NCBI RefSeq assembly: GCF_003751945.1
Contig: NZ_RJKL01000001.1
Span: 4,340,001 to 4,404,000 of the forward strand
Direction: 5' to 3'
DNA from: Couchioplanes caeruleus
GTDB lineage: Bacteria; Actinomycetota; Actinomycetes; Mycobacteriales; Micromonosporaceae
Length of the DNA: 64,000 bases
Below the pieces are notes generated by a model. That model made no database searches and had not been told where the DNA came from. It was given only the letters and a program-made list of their open reading frames with translations. A program made the position numbers and the translations under genes. This document shows, piece after piece, positions 46,661 to 55,110 of this stretch; within the stretch, counting starts at the first letter, position 1; the number at the start of each line of letters is the position of its first letter.

Positions 46661-49123
46661 ATGGCCAGGCGGGGCGCGCGGAAACGATCCGGGAAACTCC
46701 CACGACCGTCACCGCGGGCGGCTTCCTCCCAGCCGCAGGCGCCTCCGGTCGATGCCCCGCCTGTCGCTACTTCCGTGGTTCGTGTTGCATCCGGTGGCAG
46801 TGGGCCTGGTGGTGCCGGGTCTGGTGGTGCCGGGTCTGGCGGTGCCGGGTCTGGTGGTGCCGGGTCTGGCGGTGCCGGGTCTGGCGGTGCCGGGTCTGGC
46901 GGTGCTGGGCTTGGTGTAGTTCTGCCTGCGTCGCGTTCGTCGTCCTCCTCGGCGGGTGCGCTGTCATCGGCCGCGCCGACAGGATGGCCTTTGATGGAGG
47001 CTGATGGGTCACCTTCCCGACCGAGGGATGAGCCGGCGCAGCGTCGTGTTTCACGTGATGAGCTCGCTCAGCCTTCGCCGGCGATCGTGTCCGAAATCGG
47101 TCCCGGTCCCTCCTCCGGGCTCGTGTCATCGCGCATCGATCAACAGCCCTCGGAGCTGGCCCTGTCCCCCGCTCGTCGGTCGCCTTCCGGACTCGGTTGG
47201 CCCGATCGAGTCCGGGAGTACGGCGCCAAGCTATGTCTCGCACCCGGATTCATGACCTTCGAGGCGTCCCCAATCCTGTCGGTCTCGACTCAAGTGGCGG
47301 ACAACCGTGGCAACGCTCGCCCGGCGGCCGTAGGCTGGCCGCGCGTCGATAGTGTGGACCGGACGGTGAGCGCGGTTGCGCCTCCGTTTCCTGCCGGACC
47401 GCACGCTCGCGGTGCCGACTCAATCCAACCAGGCAGGGATAAAACGGTGCATGAGTATGGCAGGGGCCCTGACGGTGACCCCGGCTGGGACGGTGTTTCA
47501 CGTGAAACCGATCCACAAGCCGGGCCTGAGCGGAGCGGAAGCCTGAGTGTGAGCTTCAACAGTGGGGATCAAGGCGTGCCTCAGCCGCGTACCGGCAACG
47601 GCGGGCAGGTCTATGGCACGCCCGTGAGCAACCCCGAAGCCGGTTCCTCCGAGCCGCGACGCCCCGCTCCCGTGCCTCGATCCGGCCCGCCCGCCGCTCC
47701 GATCTCCGGCTCTGCGTCCGTACCGTCGGCTGCGGCGGTGCCGGTGAGGTCCGGTGAGGATTACGCAGGGCGGCCCATCTCTTCTTCGCCGAGTCCCGCG
47801 TCTGTGTCGGATGCGCCGGTATCGGGATCTCCCGTGATGTCGGGCGCGCCCGCCGGATCGCCCGGGACGCCGACGGCGTCAGGTGCTCCGGTGTCGGGAT
47901 CGCCCGGAACGGCGGCGGTCTCTGGTGCCCCGGTGTATGGATCGCCCGGAGCGGCTGCGATGTCTGGCTCGCCGGTATCTGGTTCGCCCGCGACATCGGT
48001 ATCTGGTTCGCCCGCGACGTCGGTGTCGGGTGAGCCGGCGTCTGATCCTTACGTGACCTCCGCTGGCTCGGGTGAACCGGGATCGTCGTCTCCGGCCTCC
48101 CCCACCTCGGCTCCCTCCTTCGCCCCCACCTCGTCGGCCTCTCCTTCCTTCGCCCCCGCCTCGGGCGCTCCGGCCGCGGCGGCAACGGAGCACCAGTCCG
48201 GCGACGCTGCGCCAGGCGAGCATGTTTCACGTGAAACGCCGGGTCGGGATGAGGACGATCCGCCGCTCGCCATGGAAGCGTTGCGAGCTGTGCAGATCCT
48301 CAATCCGAGCGGCGAGATCACCATGCCGCGGCCGGACCAACCGCGCGTCCTCTGCGTAGCGAACCAGAAGGGTGGCGTCGGCAAGACGACCACGACGGTG
48401 AACCTGGCCGTGGCCCTCGCGCTGCACGGAAATCGGGTGCTCGTCGTCGACCTCGACCCTCAGGGCAACGCCTCCACCGGCCTGAACGTGCCGCACCACG
48501 CCGGTGTGCCCGACGTCTACGACTGCTTGATCGACAACGTGCCGCTCGCTGAGGTGGCGCAGCCTGTCGAGGGCATCCCCAACCTGTTCTGCGTACCCGC
48601 CACCATCGACCTGGCGGGCGCGGAGATCGAACTCGTTTCGGTTGTTGCCCGTGAGTCGCGGCTGGCTCGGGCGATCGCCGCGCATCCGGAGAAGTTCGAC
48701 TACGTCTTCATCGACTGCCCGCCGTCGCTGGGTCTTCTGACGGTCAACGCTCTGTGCGCGGCGCAGGAGGTTCTCATTCCGATCCAGTGCGAGTACTACG
48801 CGCTGGAAGGCCTGAACCAGCTCATCAACAACATCAACCTGGTCCGGCAGCACCTCAACCCGGTCCTGGACGTTTCTACGATTCTGCTGACCATGTACGA
48901 CCGTCGAACGCGCCTGGCGGACGCGGTCGAGCAGGACGTGCGGAACCACTTTGGTGCGAAGGTGCTCGAGGCGGTGATTCCCCGCAACGTACGGGTATCG
49001 GAGGCACCGAGCTATGGCCAGTCCGTGATGACCTACGATCCGGGTTCGCGGGGCGCCACGAGCTACTTCGAGGCTGCTCTGGAGATCGCTATGCGCGGGG
49101 TCAACACGGGAGGCACGGCATGA
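46661..49123 (+). CDS. parA: ParA/Soj chromosome partitioning ATPase with long N-terminal extension
   Basis: An 820-codon frame from ATG 46661, directly after the rsmG stop and preceded by GGAGGAGAT. The ParA ATPase is the C-terminal part: KGGVGKTT Walker A at about 570-577, [33 protein letters not shown]. It moves parS-ParB complexes of the origin. Residues 1-537 are low complexity (GGAGS repeats, SGSP(V/A) repeats) with parS sites read as VSRET. Third-position GC looks lower there than in neighbouring genes, so translation may really begin near ATG 48272 ([15 protein letters not shown]), giving 283 residues. Confidence 0.85.
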   Translation: MARRGARKRSGKLPRPSPRAASSQPQAPPVDAPPVATSVVRVASGGSGPGGAGSGGAGSGGAGSGGAGSGGAGSGGAGSGGAGLGVVLPASRSSSSSAGALSSAAPTGWPLMEADGSPSRPRDEPAQRRVSRDELAQPSPAIVSEIGPGPSSGLVSSRIDQQPSELALSPARRSPSGLGWPDRVREYGAKLCLAPGFMTFEASPILSVSTQVADNRGNARPAAVGWPRVDSVDRTVSAVAPPFPAGPHARGADSIQPGRDKTVHEYGRGPDGDPGWDGVSRETDPQAGPERSGSLSVSFNSGDQGVPQPRTGNGGQVYGTPVSNPEAGSSEPRRPAPVPRSGPPAAPISGSASVPSAAAVPVRSGEDYAGRPISSSPSPASVSDAPVSGSPVMSGAPAGSPGTPTASGAPVSGSPGTAAVSGAPVYGSPGAAAMSGSPVSGSPATSVSGSPATSVSGEPASDPYVTSAGSGEPGSSSPASPTSAPSFAPTSSASPSFAPASGAPAAAATEHQSGDAAPGEHVSRETPGRDEDDPPLAMEALRAVQILNPSGEITMPRPDQPRVLCVANQKGGVGKTTTTVNLAVALALHGNRVLVVDLDPQGNASTGLNVPHHAGVPDVYDCLIDNVPLAEVAQPVEGIPNLFCVPATIDLAGAEIELVSVVARESRLARAIAAHPEKFDYVFIDCPPSLGLLTVNALCAAQEVLIPIQCEYYALEGLNQLINNINLVRQHLNPVLDVSTILLTMYDRRTRLADAVEQDVRNHFGAKVLEAVIPRNVRVSEAPSYGQSVMTYDPGSRGATSYFEAALEIAMRGVNTGGTA
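46808..46915 (+). repeat. 15-bp tandem repeat in the parA extension
   Basis: About seven units of GGTGGTGCCGGGTCT (third-position T/C changes) encode GGAGS in the parA frame. Confidence 0.9.
47048..47061. promoter_or_regulatory. degenerate parS site
   Basis: GTTTCACGTGATGA keeps the first 11 bases of parS and loses the last three. It reads VSRDE in the parA frame, probably a decayed site. Confidence 0.4.
47495..47508. promoter_or_regulatory. parS site (perfect)
   Basis: GTTTCACGTGAAAC, inside the parA frame (VSRET). Confidence 0.9.
48224..48237. promoter_or_regulatory. parS site (perfect)
   Basis: GTTTCACGTGAAAC, 35 bp before the alternative parA start at 48272; read as VSRET. Confidence 0.92.
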
Positions 49124-50175
49124 AGAACCGTCCACGGGGTGGCCTCGGTCGTGGCTTGGGGGCACTGATCCCCACTGCGCCGCCGGCCAGTACGGCGGTT
49201 GTCGACGACACGCCGCCGCCACCTGCCGCGCCGGCTCCAACCCAGTTTTCGGCATCCGCGGAGCAGGTGCAGGCCTCGGATCCGACGCCGACGCCAGCTC
49301 CCGCCGTACCTGAGCCGGAGCCGGTAGACGACGGCCTGGCCCCTGTGCCGGGAGCGCGCTTCGCGGAGCTCGCCGTCACCGCGATCGTGCCGAACCCGAA
49401 GCAACCGCGTCACGTCTTCGATGAAGAGGCGCTCGAGGAGCTGAAGACCTCGATCCAGGAGGTCGGCTTCCTCCAGCCGATCGTCGTCCGCGACATCGGC
49501 GACGGCAGCTACGAGCTGGTCATGGGCGAGCGCCGCTGGCGCGCCGCCCAGGCGGTGGGTAAGGAAACGATCCCCGCGATCGTCCGCGAGACCCGCGACG
49601 ACGCGATGCTTCGGGACGCGCTGCTCGAGAACATCCACCGCGCCAACCTCAACCCGCTGGAAGAAGCGGCGGCATACCAGCAGCTCCTCGACGAGTTCGG
49701 CGCGACTCACGAGGAACTCGCCCGCCGGATCGGACGCAGCCGTCCGCAGATCTCGAACACCATACGGCTTCTCAACCTCCCGGCACCGGTGCAGCGGCGC
49801 GTCGCGGCCGGCGTGCTGTCGGCCGGCCACGCCCGGGCACTGCTGGGCCTGGAAGACAGCGACGCCCAGGAGCAACTCGCGCTTCGCATCGTGGCCGAGG
49901 GTCTTTCCGTACGAGCCACAGAAGAACTGGTGTCGCTCGCCATCGCGGACGGGCCGGTGAAGAAGTCCGCACCGGCTCGCCGGGCCAAGGTTCACGCCCC
50001 GGCACTGAACGATCTCGCGGACCGGCTCTCGGATCGATTCGATACTCGGGTGAAGGTCGACATCGGCCGCAACAAGGGCAAGATCACGATCGAGTTCGCG
50101 ACGGTGGACGATCTGGAGCGAATCGTCGGAATGATCGGCGTCGAGGACGAGGGCGGCGCTGGATCCGCGGACTGA
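49120..50175 (+). CDS. parB: ParB/Spo0J centromere-binding CTPase
   Basis: 351 residues from ATG 49120, overlapping the parA stop (ATGA). The N-terminal [17 protein letters not shown] contacts ParA. A Pro-rich linker follows, then the CTP-binding core with [16 protein letters not shown] and the CTPase motif GERRWRAAQ. The helix-turn-helix [20 protein letters not shown] comes next, then the C-terminal dimer domain. It loads at parS and slides as a CTP clamp. The many nearby parS sites are its targets. Confidence 0.97.
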   Translation: MKNRPRGGLGRGLGALIPTAPPASTAVVDDTPPPPAAPAPTQFSASAEQVQASDPTPTPAPAVPEPEPVDDGLAPVPGARFAELAVTAIVPNPKQPRHVFDEEALEELKTSIQEVGFLQPIVVRDIGDGSYELVMGERRWRAAQAVGKETIPAIVRETRDDAMLRDALLENIHRANLNPLEEAAAYQQLLDEFGATHEELARRIGRSRPQISNTIRLLNLPAPVQRRVAAGVLSAGHARALLGLEDSDAQEQLALRIVAEGLSVRATEELVSLAIADGPVKKSAPARRAKVHAPALNDLADRLSDRFDTRVKVDIGRNKGKITIEFATVDDLERIVGMIGVEDEGGAGSAD

Positions 50176-50275
50176 CGAAGTCCGGTCGGTTCGGAACCGA
50201 TCAGGAGGACTTCTCGGAAAGCGCAACGAGGACGATCAGCCGCCGGTCGGCGGCGCTACGCGATGACGAACGGAC

Positions 50276-50304
50276 AGGCACGTGATTCGGCGGATCACGT
50301 GCCT
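50276..50304 (+). terminator. parAB terminator
   Basis: AGGCACGTGAT (50276-50286) and ATCACGTGCCT (50294-50304) form an 11-bp perfect stem with a 7-nt loop, followed by TCTTCAT, 100 bp after the parB stop. Confidence 0.8.
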
Positions 50305-50644
50305 TCTTCATATCCAGCAATCTCCCGGCAGTCGCCCGTCGACGCGCTCGCTCTGTGAATCGATCTTGGAGTACCAAAGAGTTGCCCTGAGCGAGCGGCT
50401 CACTTGGGTGGAAGGTCTGCCCTCGAAGGTCGAGGCTCGCTGCGAGAGCTGACTCCACCTTCCATGAGACGGCCAGACCGGGCGGGCTCCGCCTAAATCG
50501 GTTCTGTCAGAACGATTCTCCTGGGATTTCAGTCCACCGAGATTTCTCGAACGACCGAAATCTCGACGCCGGAATTGGCCTGTTTTGGGGCCCGACCCGG
50601 AAATCAGACCTGACTTGCGATGCAACGTGAGAAGTGATCGCGTT

Positions 50645-50680
50645 GGCGGTGGCGGTGGCGGTGGCGGTGGCGGTGGCGTT
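50645..50680 (+). repeat. (GGCGGT)n hexamer tract
   Basis: About six GGCGGT units run directly into the GGGGTGT heptamer tract. Confidence 0.9.
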
Positions 50681-50685
50681 GGCGT

Positions 50686-50716
50686 GGGGTGTGGGGTGTG
50701 GGGTGTGGGGTGTGGG
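50686..50716 (+). repeat. (GGGGTGT)4 tract, G-quadruplex motif
   Basis: G-runs at 50686-50689, 50693-50696, 50700-50703, 50707-50710 and 50714-50716 are separated by TGT. This fits a textbook G-quadruplex pattern with 3-nt loops. Confidence 0.9.
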
Positions 50717-51009
50717 CATAGGGCGGAGTAAGGCTGCAGCCGTAGGAAGTGTGTGTGAGCGGCCGCTCCGCTTGGGACTTTGATCCCTCGACCTCTGTCG
50801 CACCGCCTGCCTTGCCCGTGTCCACGGGATCGGCCCACGCGCGGGATGAATGCCCTTGGCGTTCCCAGCGGTGCGTTCTCGAAGCCGATGTCCCTATCCC
50901 GTACGGACAGTCTTTGAAGCGGATGCGCGGCCGCATTAGTTCGGAGTAGGCACCAGATTCGGCCGGCGTTGTAGGTCGGCTGACCCTTCATGGAGACTGA
51001 GCCCCGCAC

Positions 51010-51230
51010 GAGCTCGCTTCAGCCCATGCCGGCACCGCGCCCTCTTCAAGCCGGTATCCACGCAGAGCCCGCTTTCAGTCCGTGCCCGGGGCCGAGCTCT
51101 CTTCTGTGCCGACTCCGCACCGAGCCGTCTTTGGGCCCGTGCCTGGCGCCGAGCTCTCTTTTGTCCGCGCAAGGGCCGAACCCTTTCCGCGGGTGCGCTT
51201 CCGGCCGGTACCGCGCGGAGCCTTCCTGGC
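51010..51230. repeat. ~56-bp degenerate tandem repeat
   Basis: Units start at about 51010, 51065, 51122 and 51178. The second and third share GAGCC(C/G)(G/T)CTTT and GCCGAGCTCTCTT(C/T)TGT exactly 57 bp apart; the first and last are more decayed. Confidence 0.7.
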
Positions 51231-51622
51231 CCGTGCCGCGCAGGGGTGGGTGTCCAGCGGTTCGCGGCTGTGCCGCGGGCCTCATTGAGCTTCGCCGCTC
51301 ACAGAAGACTCGACCGTGCTTCGCAAGATTCCTCTGCCGCCCGCCCTGGAGAACAAACACGGCCTCTGGGTACCGAGAGCCGCCCTCGTGGCCGCCATCC
51401 GCCGGGTCCGGATCAACGCCGACCCCGACTCGGCCGCCAGCCGGATTCGATCCGGCTGGCGCCGCAGCGCTATTACCTGACCGTGTCGAAATGGGTCGAG
51501 CGGTCGGCGGCGCGGTGCTGGCGCCGGTCCTGAGTGCGTGGGACGGGTGAATCCCAACCCCCAAGTACGTGTGACTTGGGGGTTCCGGGCGTCCCGCGAT
51601 CGCTGCAATCGGCGGTGCGGTC

Positions 51623-51636
51623 GTTTCACGTGAAAC
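51623..51636. promoter_or_regulatory. parS site (perfect)
   Basis: GTTTCACGTGAAAC, 20 bp left of the CCGGARR heptamer array. Confidence 0.93.
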
Positions 51637-51655
51637 GCCGATCTGGCATCCTCTC

Positions 51656-51718
<63 letters not shown>

Positions 51719-51722
51719 TCTC

Positions 51723-51736
51723 GTTTCACGTGAAAC
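51723..51736. promoter_or_regulatory. parS site (perfect)
   Basis: GTTTCACGTGAAAC, immediately right of the CCGGARR array. Confidence 0.93.
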
Positions 51737-51874
51737 CGACGCGCTTAGAACGGAATGTTCGGTGCAGCCACTCTTCACGGGTTCGGCGGCGGAGGTGGTG
51801 GGCTTGGGTGCTCCCGGCCGGGATGGCTAGGGGGCGCGGCTATGCGCCTTCGCGCACTGCGTCTTGCTGGCGGT

Positions 51875-51888
51875 GTTCCACGTGAAAC
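51875..51888. promoter_or_regulatory. parS site (1 mismatch)
   Basis: GTTCCACGTGAAAC, the same variant as at 25030. Confidence 0.75.
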
Positions 51889-51974
51889 GGCACCGACGAC
51901 CAAGGCGTCGCCGTGTCGGCGGCAAGCTCCGGGATGCCACTTTCTCGCTCGTGCCCAACGAGGGATCCTCCATC

Positions 51975-52166
51975 GGAGCCGGGAGCCGGGAGCCGGGAGC
52001 CCGGGAGCCGGGAGCCGGGAGCCGGGAGCCGGGAGCCGGGAGCCGGGAGCCGGGAGCCGGGAGCCGGGAGCCGGGAGCCGGGAGCCGGGAGCCGGGAGCC
52101 GGGAGCCGGGAGCCGGGAGCCGGGAGCCGGGAGCCGGGAGCCGGGAGCCGGGAGCCGGGAGCCGGG
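51975..52166 (+). repeat. GGGAGCC heptamer array, 26 copies
   Basis: Three units (51981-52001), one extra C at 52002, then 23 uninterrupted GGGAGCC units from 52003 to 52163 and a final GGG that supplies the first G of a parS site. A partial GGAGCC precedes. Every unit contains GGG with 4-nt loops, so it is also a long G-quadruplex-prone tract on the plus strand. Confidence 0.97.
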
Positions 52167-52179
52167 TTTCACGTGAAAC
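52166..52179. promoter_or_regulatory. parS site (perfect)
   Basis: GTTTCACGTGAAAC shares its first base with the end of the GGGAGCC array. Confidence 0.93.
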
Positions 52180-52699
52180 CGTCGACGGAATCATCCCTCG
52201 AGAGTTGAGGTGGTAGGACTCGGCGACGGGACCCTAGTCCGGTTCGAAGGCGAGCTCGGCCGCGGTCGAACGGGCCTACCGCAACCACTCCTCCTCGCCA
52301 GAGGCCCTGACCGGAGTCTCAACGGGAAGAGTCGAACGGCAAGACCTAGGGCGAGGGGTCGACGCGGGGACAGGGAGGTGGCTCAAAGGTGGCTCAGCAG
52401 CGCGTGGCCAAGGACGGAGAGTCGGAGCCGACGGGCCCGAGCCAGGAGGCGGCGGCTGGGTTTCCCAGGCAGGCCGGTAAGGGCTGGTTTCAGACGGGCC
52501 GGCGGGGCGGGCCCGGTGTGAAGCAGAAGCTTCTCGGAGCCGCTGATCGGCCGGCTCCCCGCCGTGATGACGGTGTTCTGATGGCATGTGCCGCGCAGGT
52601 GGGCCAAGCGGCGGGGAGGCGGCGTGCGGAGGCGAGGGATTGGTGGGCTGCAGTATCCACAAGGTGTGTGCAGGACTTGTTGACGATCCAGGGCTGGGC

Positions 52700-52713
52700 G
52701 TTTCACGTGAAAC
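52700..52713. promoter_or_regulatory. parS site (perfect)
   Basis: GTTTCACGTGAAAC within the DnaA-box cluster. Confidence 0.93.
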
Positions 52714-52777
52714 AACGCCGATGGGCTGCTGGTTGTCCACGGCGGTATCCACAGGGCCGGCACGCCTGTCACAAGGC

Positions 52778-52791
52778 GTTTCCCGTGAAAC
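52778..52791. promoter_or_regulatory. parS site (1 mismatch)
   Basis: GTTTCCCGTGAAAC, 9 bp before the pair of perfect DnaA boxes. Confidence 0.75.
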
Positions 52792-52961
52792 CGGGCGGGC
52801 TGTGGATAACTTCTGTGGATAACTTTGGGGACTTCGCTCCCCGCGCTTCTGGTGATGGATGTCTACTTCTGCGGCCTGCCTGACTCTGGGGATGGCGGGG
52901 CTTCGGGATCGGCTACAAATTGACCCGGGACAGTGTGTCGTCTCTGCACTAGGGTCGGCAC

Positions 52962-53999
52962 GTGTCAGAGAACCCCTCCCGGCCTCCCGACCTCACTTCA
53001 TGGCCCTCCTTCCCGTTCGAGGGCGACATGTGGGTCAAGCAGCTCGATCCGCCCGTGGACCTCGAGCATCCGCGTGACGGCGAGGATGCCGCCGACTGCG
53101 TCGCCTGCAACACCTCCGATGAGGCCTGCGTCTGGGTCAGTGAGCGCTGGCGTGTTCGGACCGCGGATCGACCGTCCGGACTGCCGATGGTCCTCGTCCT
53201 TGAATGCAGGTCGCACCTCAACCTCGGAGACCTTCCCAATCTCCTCGCCGCCGAGCTCGGCGTTATGACCGTCCGCCTCGAGCGGGCGATCCGCTCTCTC
53301 GACGGAGTCGCCCGGGTGGGCGTGGAGTGGTCTGGGGACGGATCGGCGCACCTCCACGTACGGTTCCTGGCGCGGCCCCAGGGGCGTCTTCAACTGCGGG
53401 GCGGCTTTCTCTCGCTCTGGAACGACATCCTGCCCGTCGTCCCAGAGGAGAGATGGCGGGAGGACCTTGCCCTCGTCGCGGCATGGCTTGCGGACTTCGG
53501 CGGCCGCGCGATTGCCGAGCCTCCGCACATCCATTGGCAGTCGCCGGCCACGTTCAGCGAGTCCGTGAACGCCTCTCCGCTGGAGGGTCCCGAGGCTGAG
53601 CCGACGGCCGATTCGGCAGACGACATCGCTAGGGGCCTGCGAAGGGTCGCAGGCGATGAAGCGGTGGTGGGGACTGAGTCCGAGCCCGGCCGGAATGACG
53701 GCTGCGCCGCAGGCGATGAAGCGGTGGTCGGCGCAGAGGTCAGTCTCGCTCGGAACGAAGGCTGCGCCGTAGGCGAGGAAGCGGATGTCGAGACCGAGAG
53801 CAAGGACGGTCGGAACGACGGTCGCGCCGAGGATGATGAATTGGCGGTCGGGACAGATGACGAGGGCGGCCGTGCCGAGGATGAGGAGGAGGCGGCCCAG
53901 ACAACGGGCAAGGGAAGTGAGAGCGTCGACCGCGCCGGGGACGGTGAAGCGTCGGTGAGGGCAACCGGCGCGATGGTCGTCAACGACAGGCGGCCGTGA
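52962..53999 (+). CDS. HIT-like protein with acidic repeat tail
   Basis: 345 residues from GTG 52962. Residues 1-190 look like a divergent HIT-fold domain: CVACNTSDEACVWVSERWRV (Cys cluster), LVLECRSHLNLGDLP, and AHLHVRFLARP, which keeps two His of the HxHxH motif. Then follow LRGGFLSLWNDILPVVPEER and WLADFGG. After residue 225 there are four 20-residue acidic repeats (AGDEAVVGTESEPGRNDGCA type) from exact 60-bp DNA repeats, then an acidic tail. Substrate unknown. Confidence 0.72.
   Translation: MSENPSRPPDLTSWPSFPFEGDMWVKQLDPPVDLEHPRDGEDAADCVACNTSDEACVWVSERWRVRTADRPSGLPMVLVLECRSHLNLGDLPNLLAAELGVMTVRLERAIRSLDGVARVGVEWSGDGSAHLHVRFLARPQGRLQLRGGFLSLWNDILPVVPEERWREDLALVAAWLADFGGRAIAEPPHIHWQSPATFSESVNASPLEGPEAEPTADSADDIARGLRRVAGDEAVVGTESEPGRNDGCAAGDEAVVGAEVSLARNEGCAVGEEADVETESKDGRNDGRAEDDELAVGTDDEGGRAEDEEEAAQTTGKGSESVDRAGDGEASVRATGAMVVNDRRP
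53649..53888 (+). repeat. four 60-bp repeats in the HIT-like gene
   Basis: Four in-frame 60-bp units, best conserved in (G/T)AGGCGATGAAGCGG and CGGAA(T/C)GA(C/A)G blocks, encode 20-residue acidic repeats; the fourth is most diverged. Confidence 0.88.
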
Positions 54000-54135
54000 C
54001 TCGCAGGGATAAGGGGCAGGGCGTCACGGCGGTCAACGGGTCAGGGCTCCAGAGACGACCCCGGGCAGGACAAGCCGGCATCGCCCGGCGAACAGGGCGC
54101 GGTGACGATCGGCGAGTCAGGCGCAAGCGCCAGGG

Positions 54136-55110
54136 TCAGCCGCTTCCGCGAGCAACCGCCCGCCCCACCAACGTCCCGAGCACCTTCCCGAAATCCAAAC
54201 CGCCGGCTTGCACAGCCAACGGCAACAGCGACGTCTCCGTCATCCCCGGCGACACGTTGACCTCCAGGACATGCGGTACACCCTCCGCATCCACGATGAG
54301 ATCCACCCGCGAAAGATCCCGCAGCCCCAAGGCCCGGTGCGCCGCCAGCGCCGTCGATGCCACCGCCTCGGCTACCGGTTCCGGGAGTCGTGCCGGGGTG
54401 TGCCACGTGGTCAGACCGGCCGTGTACCGCGCGGCATAGTCGTACACCCCGTTCTTCGGCACGATCTCGACCGGCGGCAGGGCGAACGGCCCCTCCCCCA
54501 GGTCCAGCACCGACACCGCCACGTCCATCCCCGACACGTACTTCTCGACCAGCGCCGTCGAGTCGTACGCGAAGCAGCCCACCATCGCCGCCGGGAGGTC
54601 GGCTGCCTCGCGGACGACGGAGGCTCCGAGGCCCGAGCCGCCCTGGGCGGGCTTCACCATCAGCGGTAGGCCGAGGCGGTCGGCGATCCGGTCCAGGACC
54701 GCGACCGCACCCAGCTCCGAGAAGCGGTCGTGCGGCAACGCCACCCAGTCGGGGGTGCGGATGCCTTGCTCGCGCAGCATCGACTTGGCCGACGGCTTGT
54801 CCCAGGCGAGCCTGGATGCCGCCGCCGTGCAACCGACGTACGGCACCTCGCACAGGTCTAGGACCCCTCGCAGTGACCCGTCCTCACCGGTCGCCCCGTG
54901 GAGGGCGATCACCACCGCGTCCGGGGGGTCGTCCCGGAGTGTCGGCAGCAGGGTCACGTCTGCGTCGCGCATCTCCGCGGACATGCCGACGGCTCGCAAT
55001 GCGTCCAGGACCCGGCGGCCCGAGCGCAGCGACACGTCGCGTTCGTAGGACAGGCCGCCGGCGAGGACGAGGATGTGCGGTTCTGTGGACGTACCCATGG
55101 GAGTGATCAT
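54136..55110 (-). CDS. D-alanine-D-alanine ligase family protein
   Basis: 324 residues from ATG 55110, which overlaps the aminotransferase stop (ATGA). ATP-grasp ligase with LVLAGGLSYERDVSLRSGRR at the start, IALHGATGEDGSLRGVLDL, VKPAQGGSGLGASV and the metal site EVNVSPGMTETSLLP. D-Ala-D-Ala ligases build the cell-wall dipeptide; this parB-adjacent paralogue may use another D-amino or acyl substrate. Coupling to the aminotransferase suggests a two-step pathway (inference). Confidence 0.9.
   Translation of the reverse strand: MITPMGTSTEPHILVLAGGLSYERDVSLRSGRRVLDALRAVGMSAEMRDADVTLLPTLRDDPPDAVVIALHGATGEDGSLRGVLDLCEVPYVGCTAAASRLAWDKPSAKSMLREQGIRTPDWVALPHDRFSELGAVAVLDRIADRLGLPLMVKPAQGGSGLGASVVREAADLPAAMVGCFAYDSTALVEKYVSGMDVAVSVLDLGEGPFALPPVEIVPKNGVYDYAARYTAGLTTWHTPARLPEPVAEAVASTALAAHRALGLRDLSRVDLIVDAEGVPHVLEVNVSPGMTETSLLPLAVQAGGLDFGKVLGTLVGRAVARGSG

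Larger units (their letters stand above)
52653..52822. promoter_or_regulatory. mixed DnaA-box/parS cluster
   Basis: DnaA-box-like GTATCCACA (52653), TTGTCCACG (52733), GTATCCACA (52745) and two perfect inverse boxes TGTGGATAA at 52801-52809 and 52814-52822 alternate with parS at 52700 and 52778. No gene overlaps it. Confidence 0.75.

Noticed and set aside
50201..50458. 85-residue minus-strand frame after parB
   Set aside because: It reads through the parB terminator hairpin and has no recognisable feature or ribosome site.
51975..52166. Regular repeat array resembling a CRISPR
   Set aside because: Units are 7 bp with no spacers and no cas genes; it is a minisatellite.
51840..52172. Frames encoding PGSRLPA or GSREPGA repeats on either strand
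   Set aside because: They exist only because a 7-bp repeat is open in several frames; no ribosome site and no non-repeat domain.
52389..52883. 164-residue plus-strand frame across parS and DnaA boxes
   Set aside because: parS and DnaA boxes are read as peptide within it; no ribosome site and no domain.
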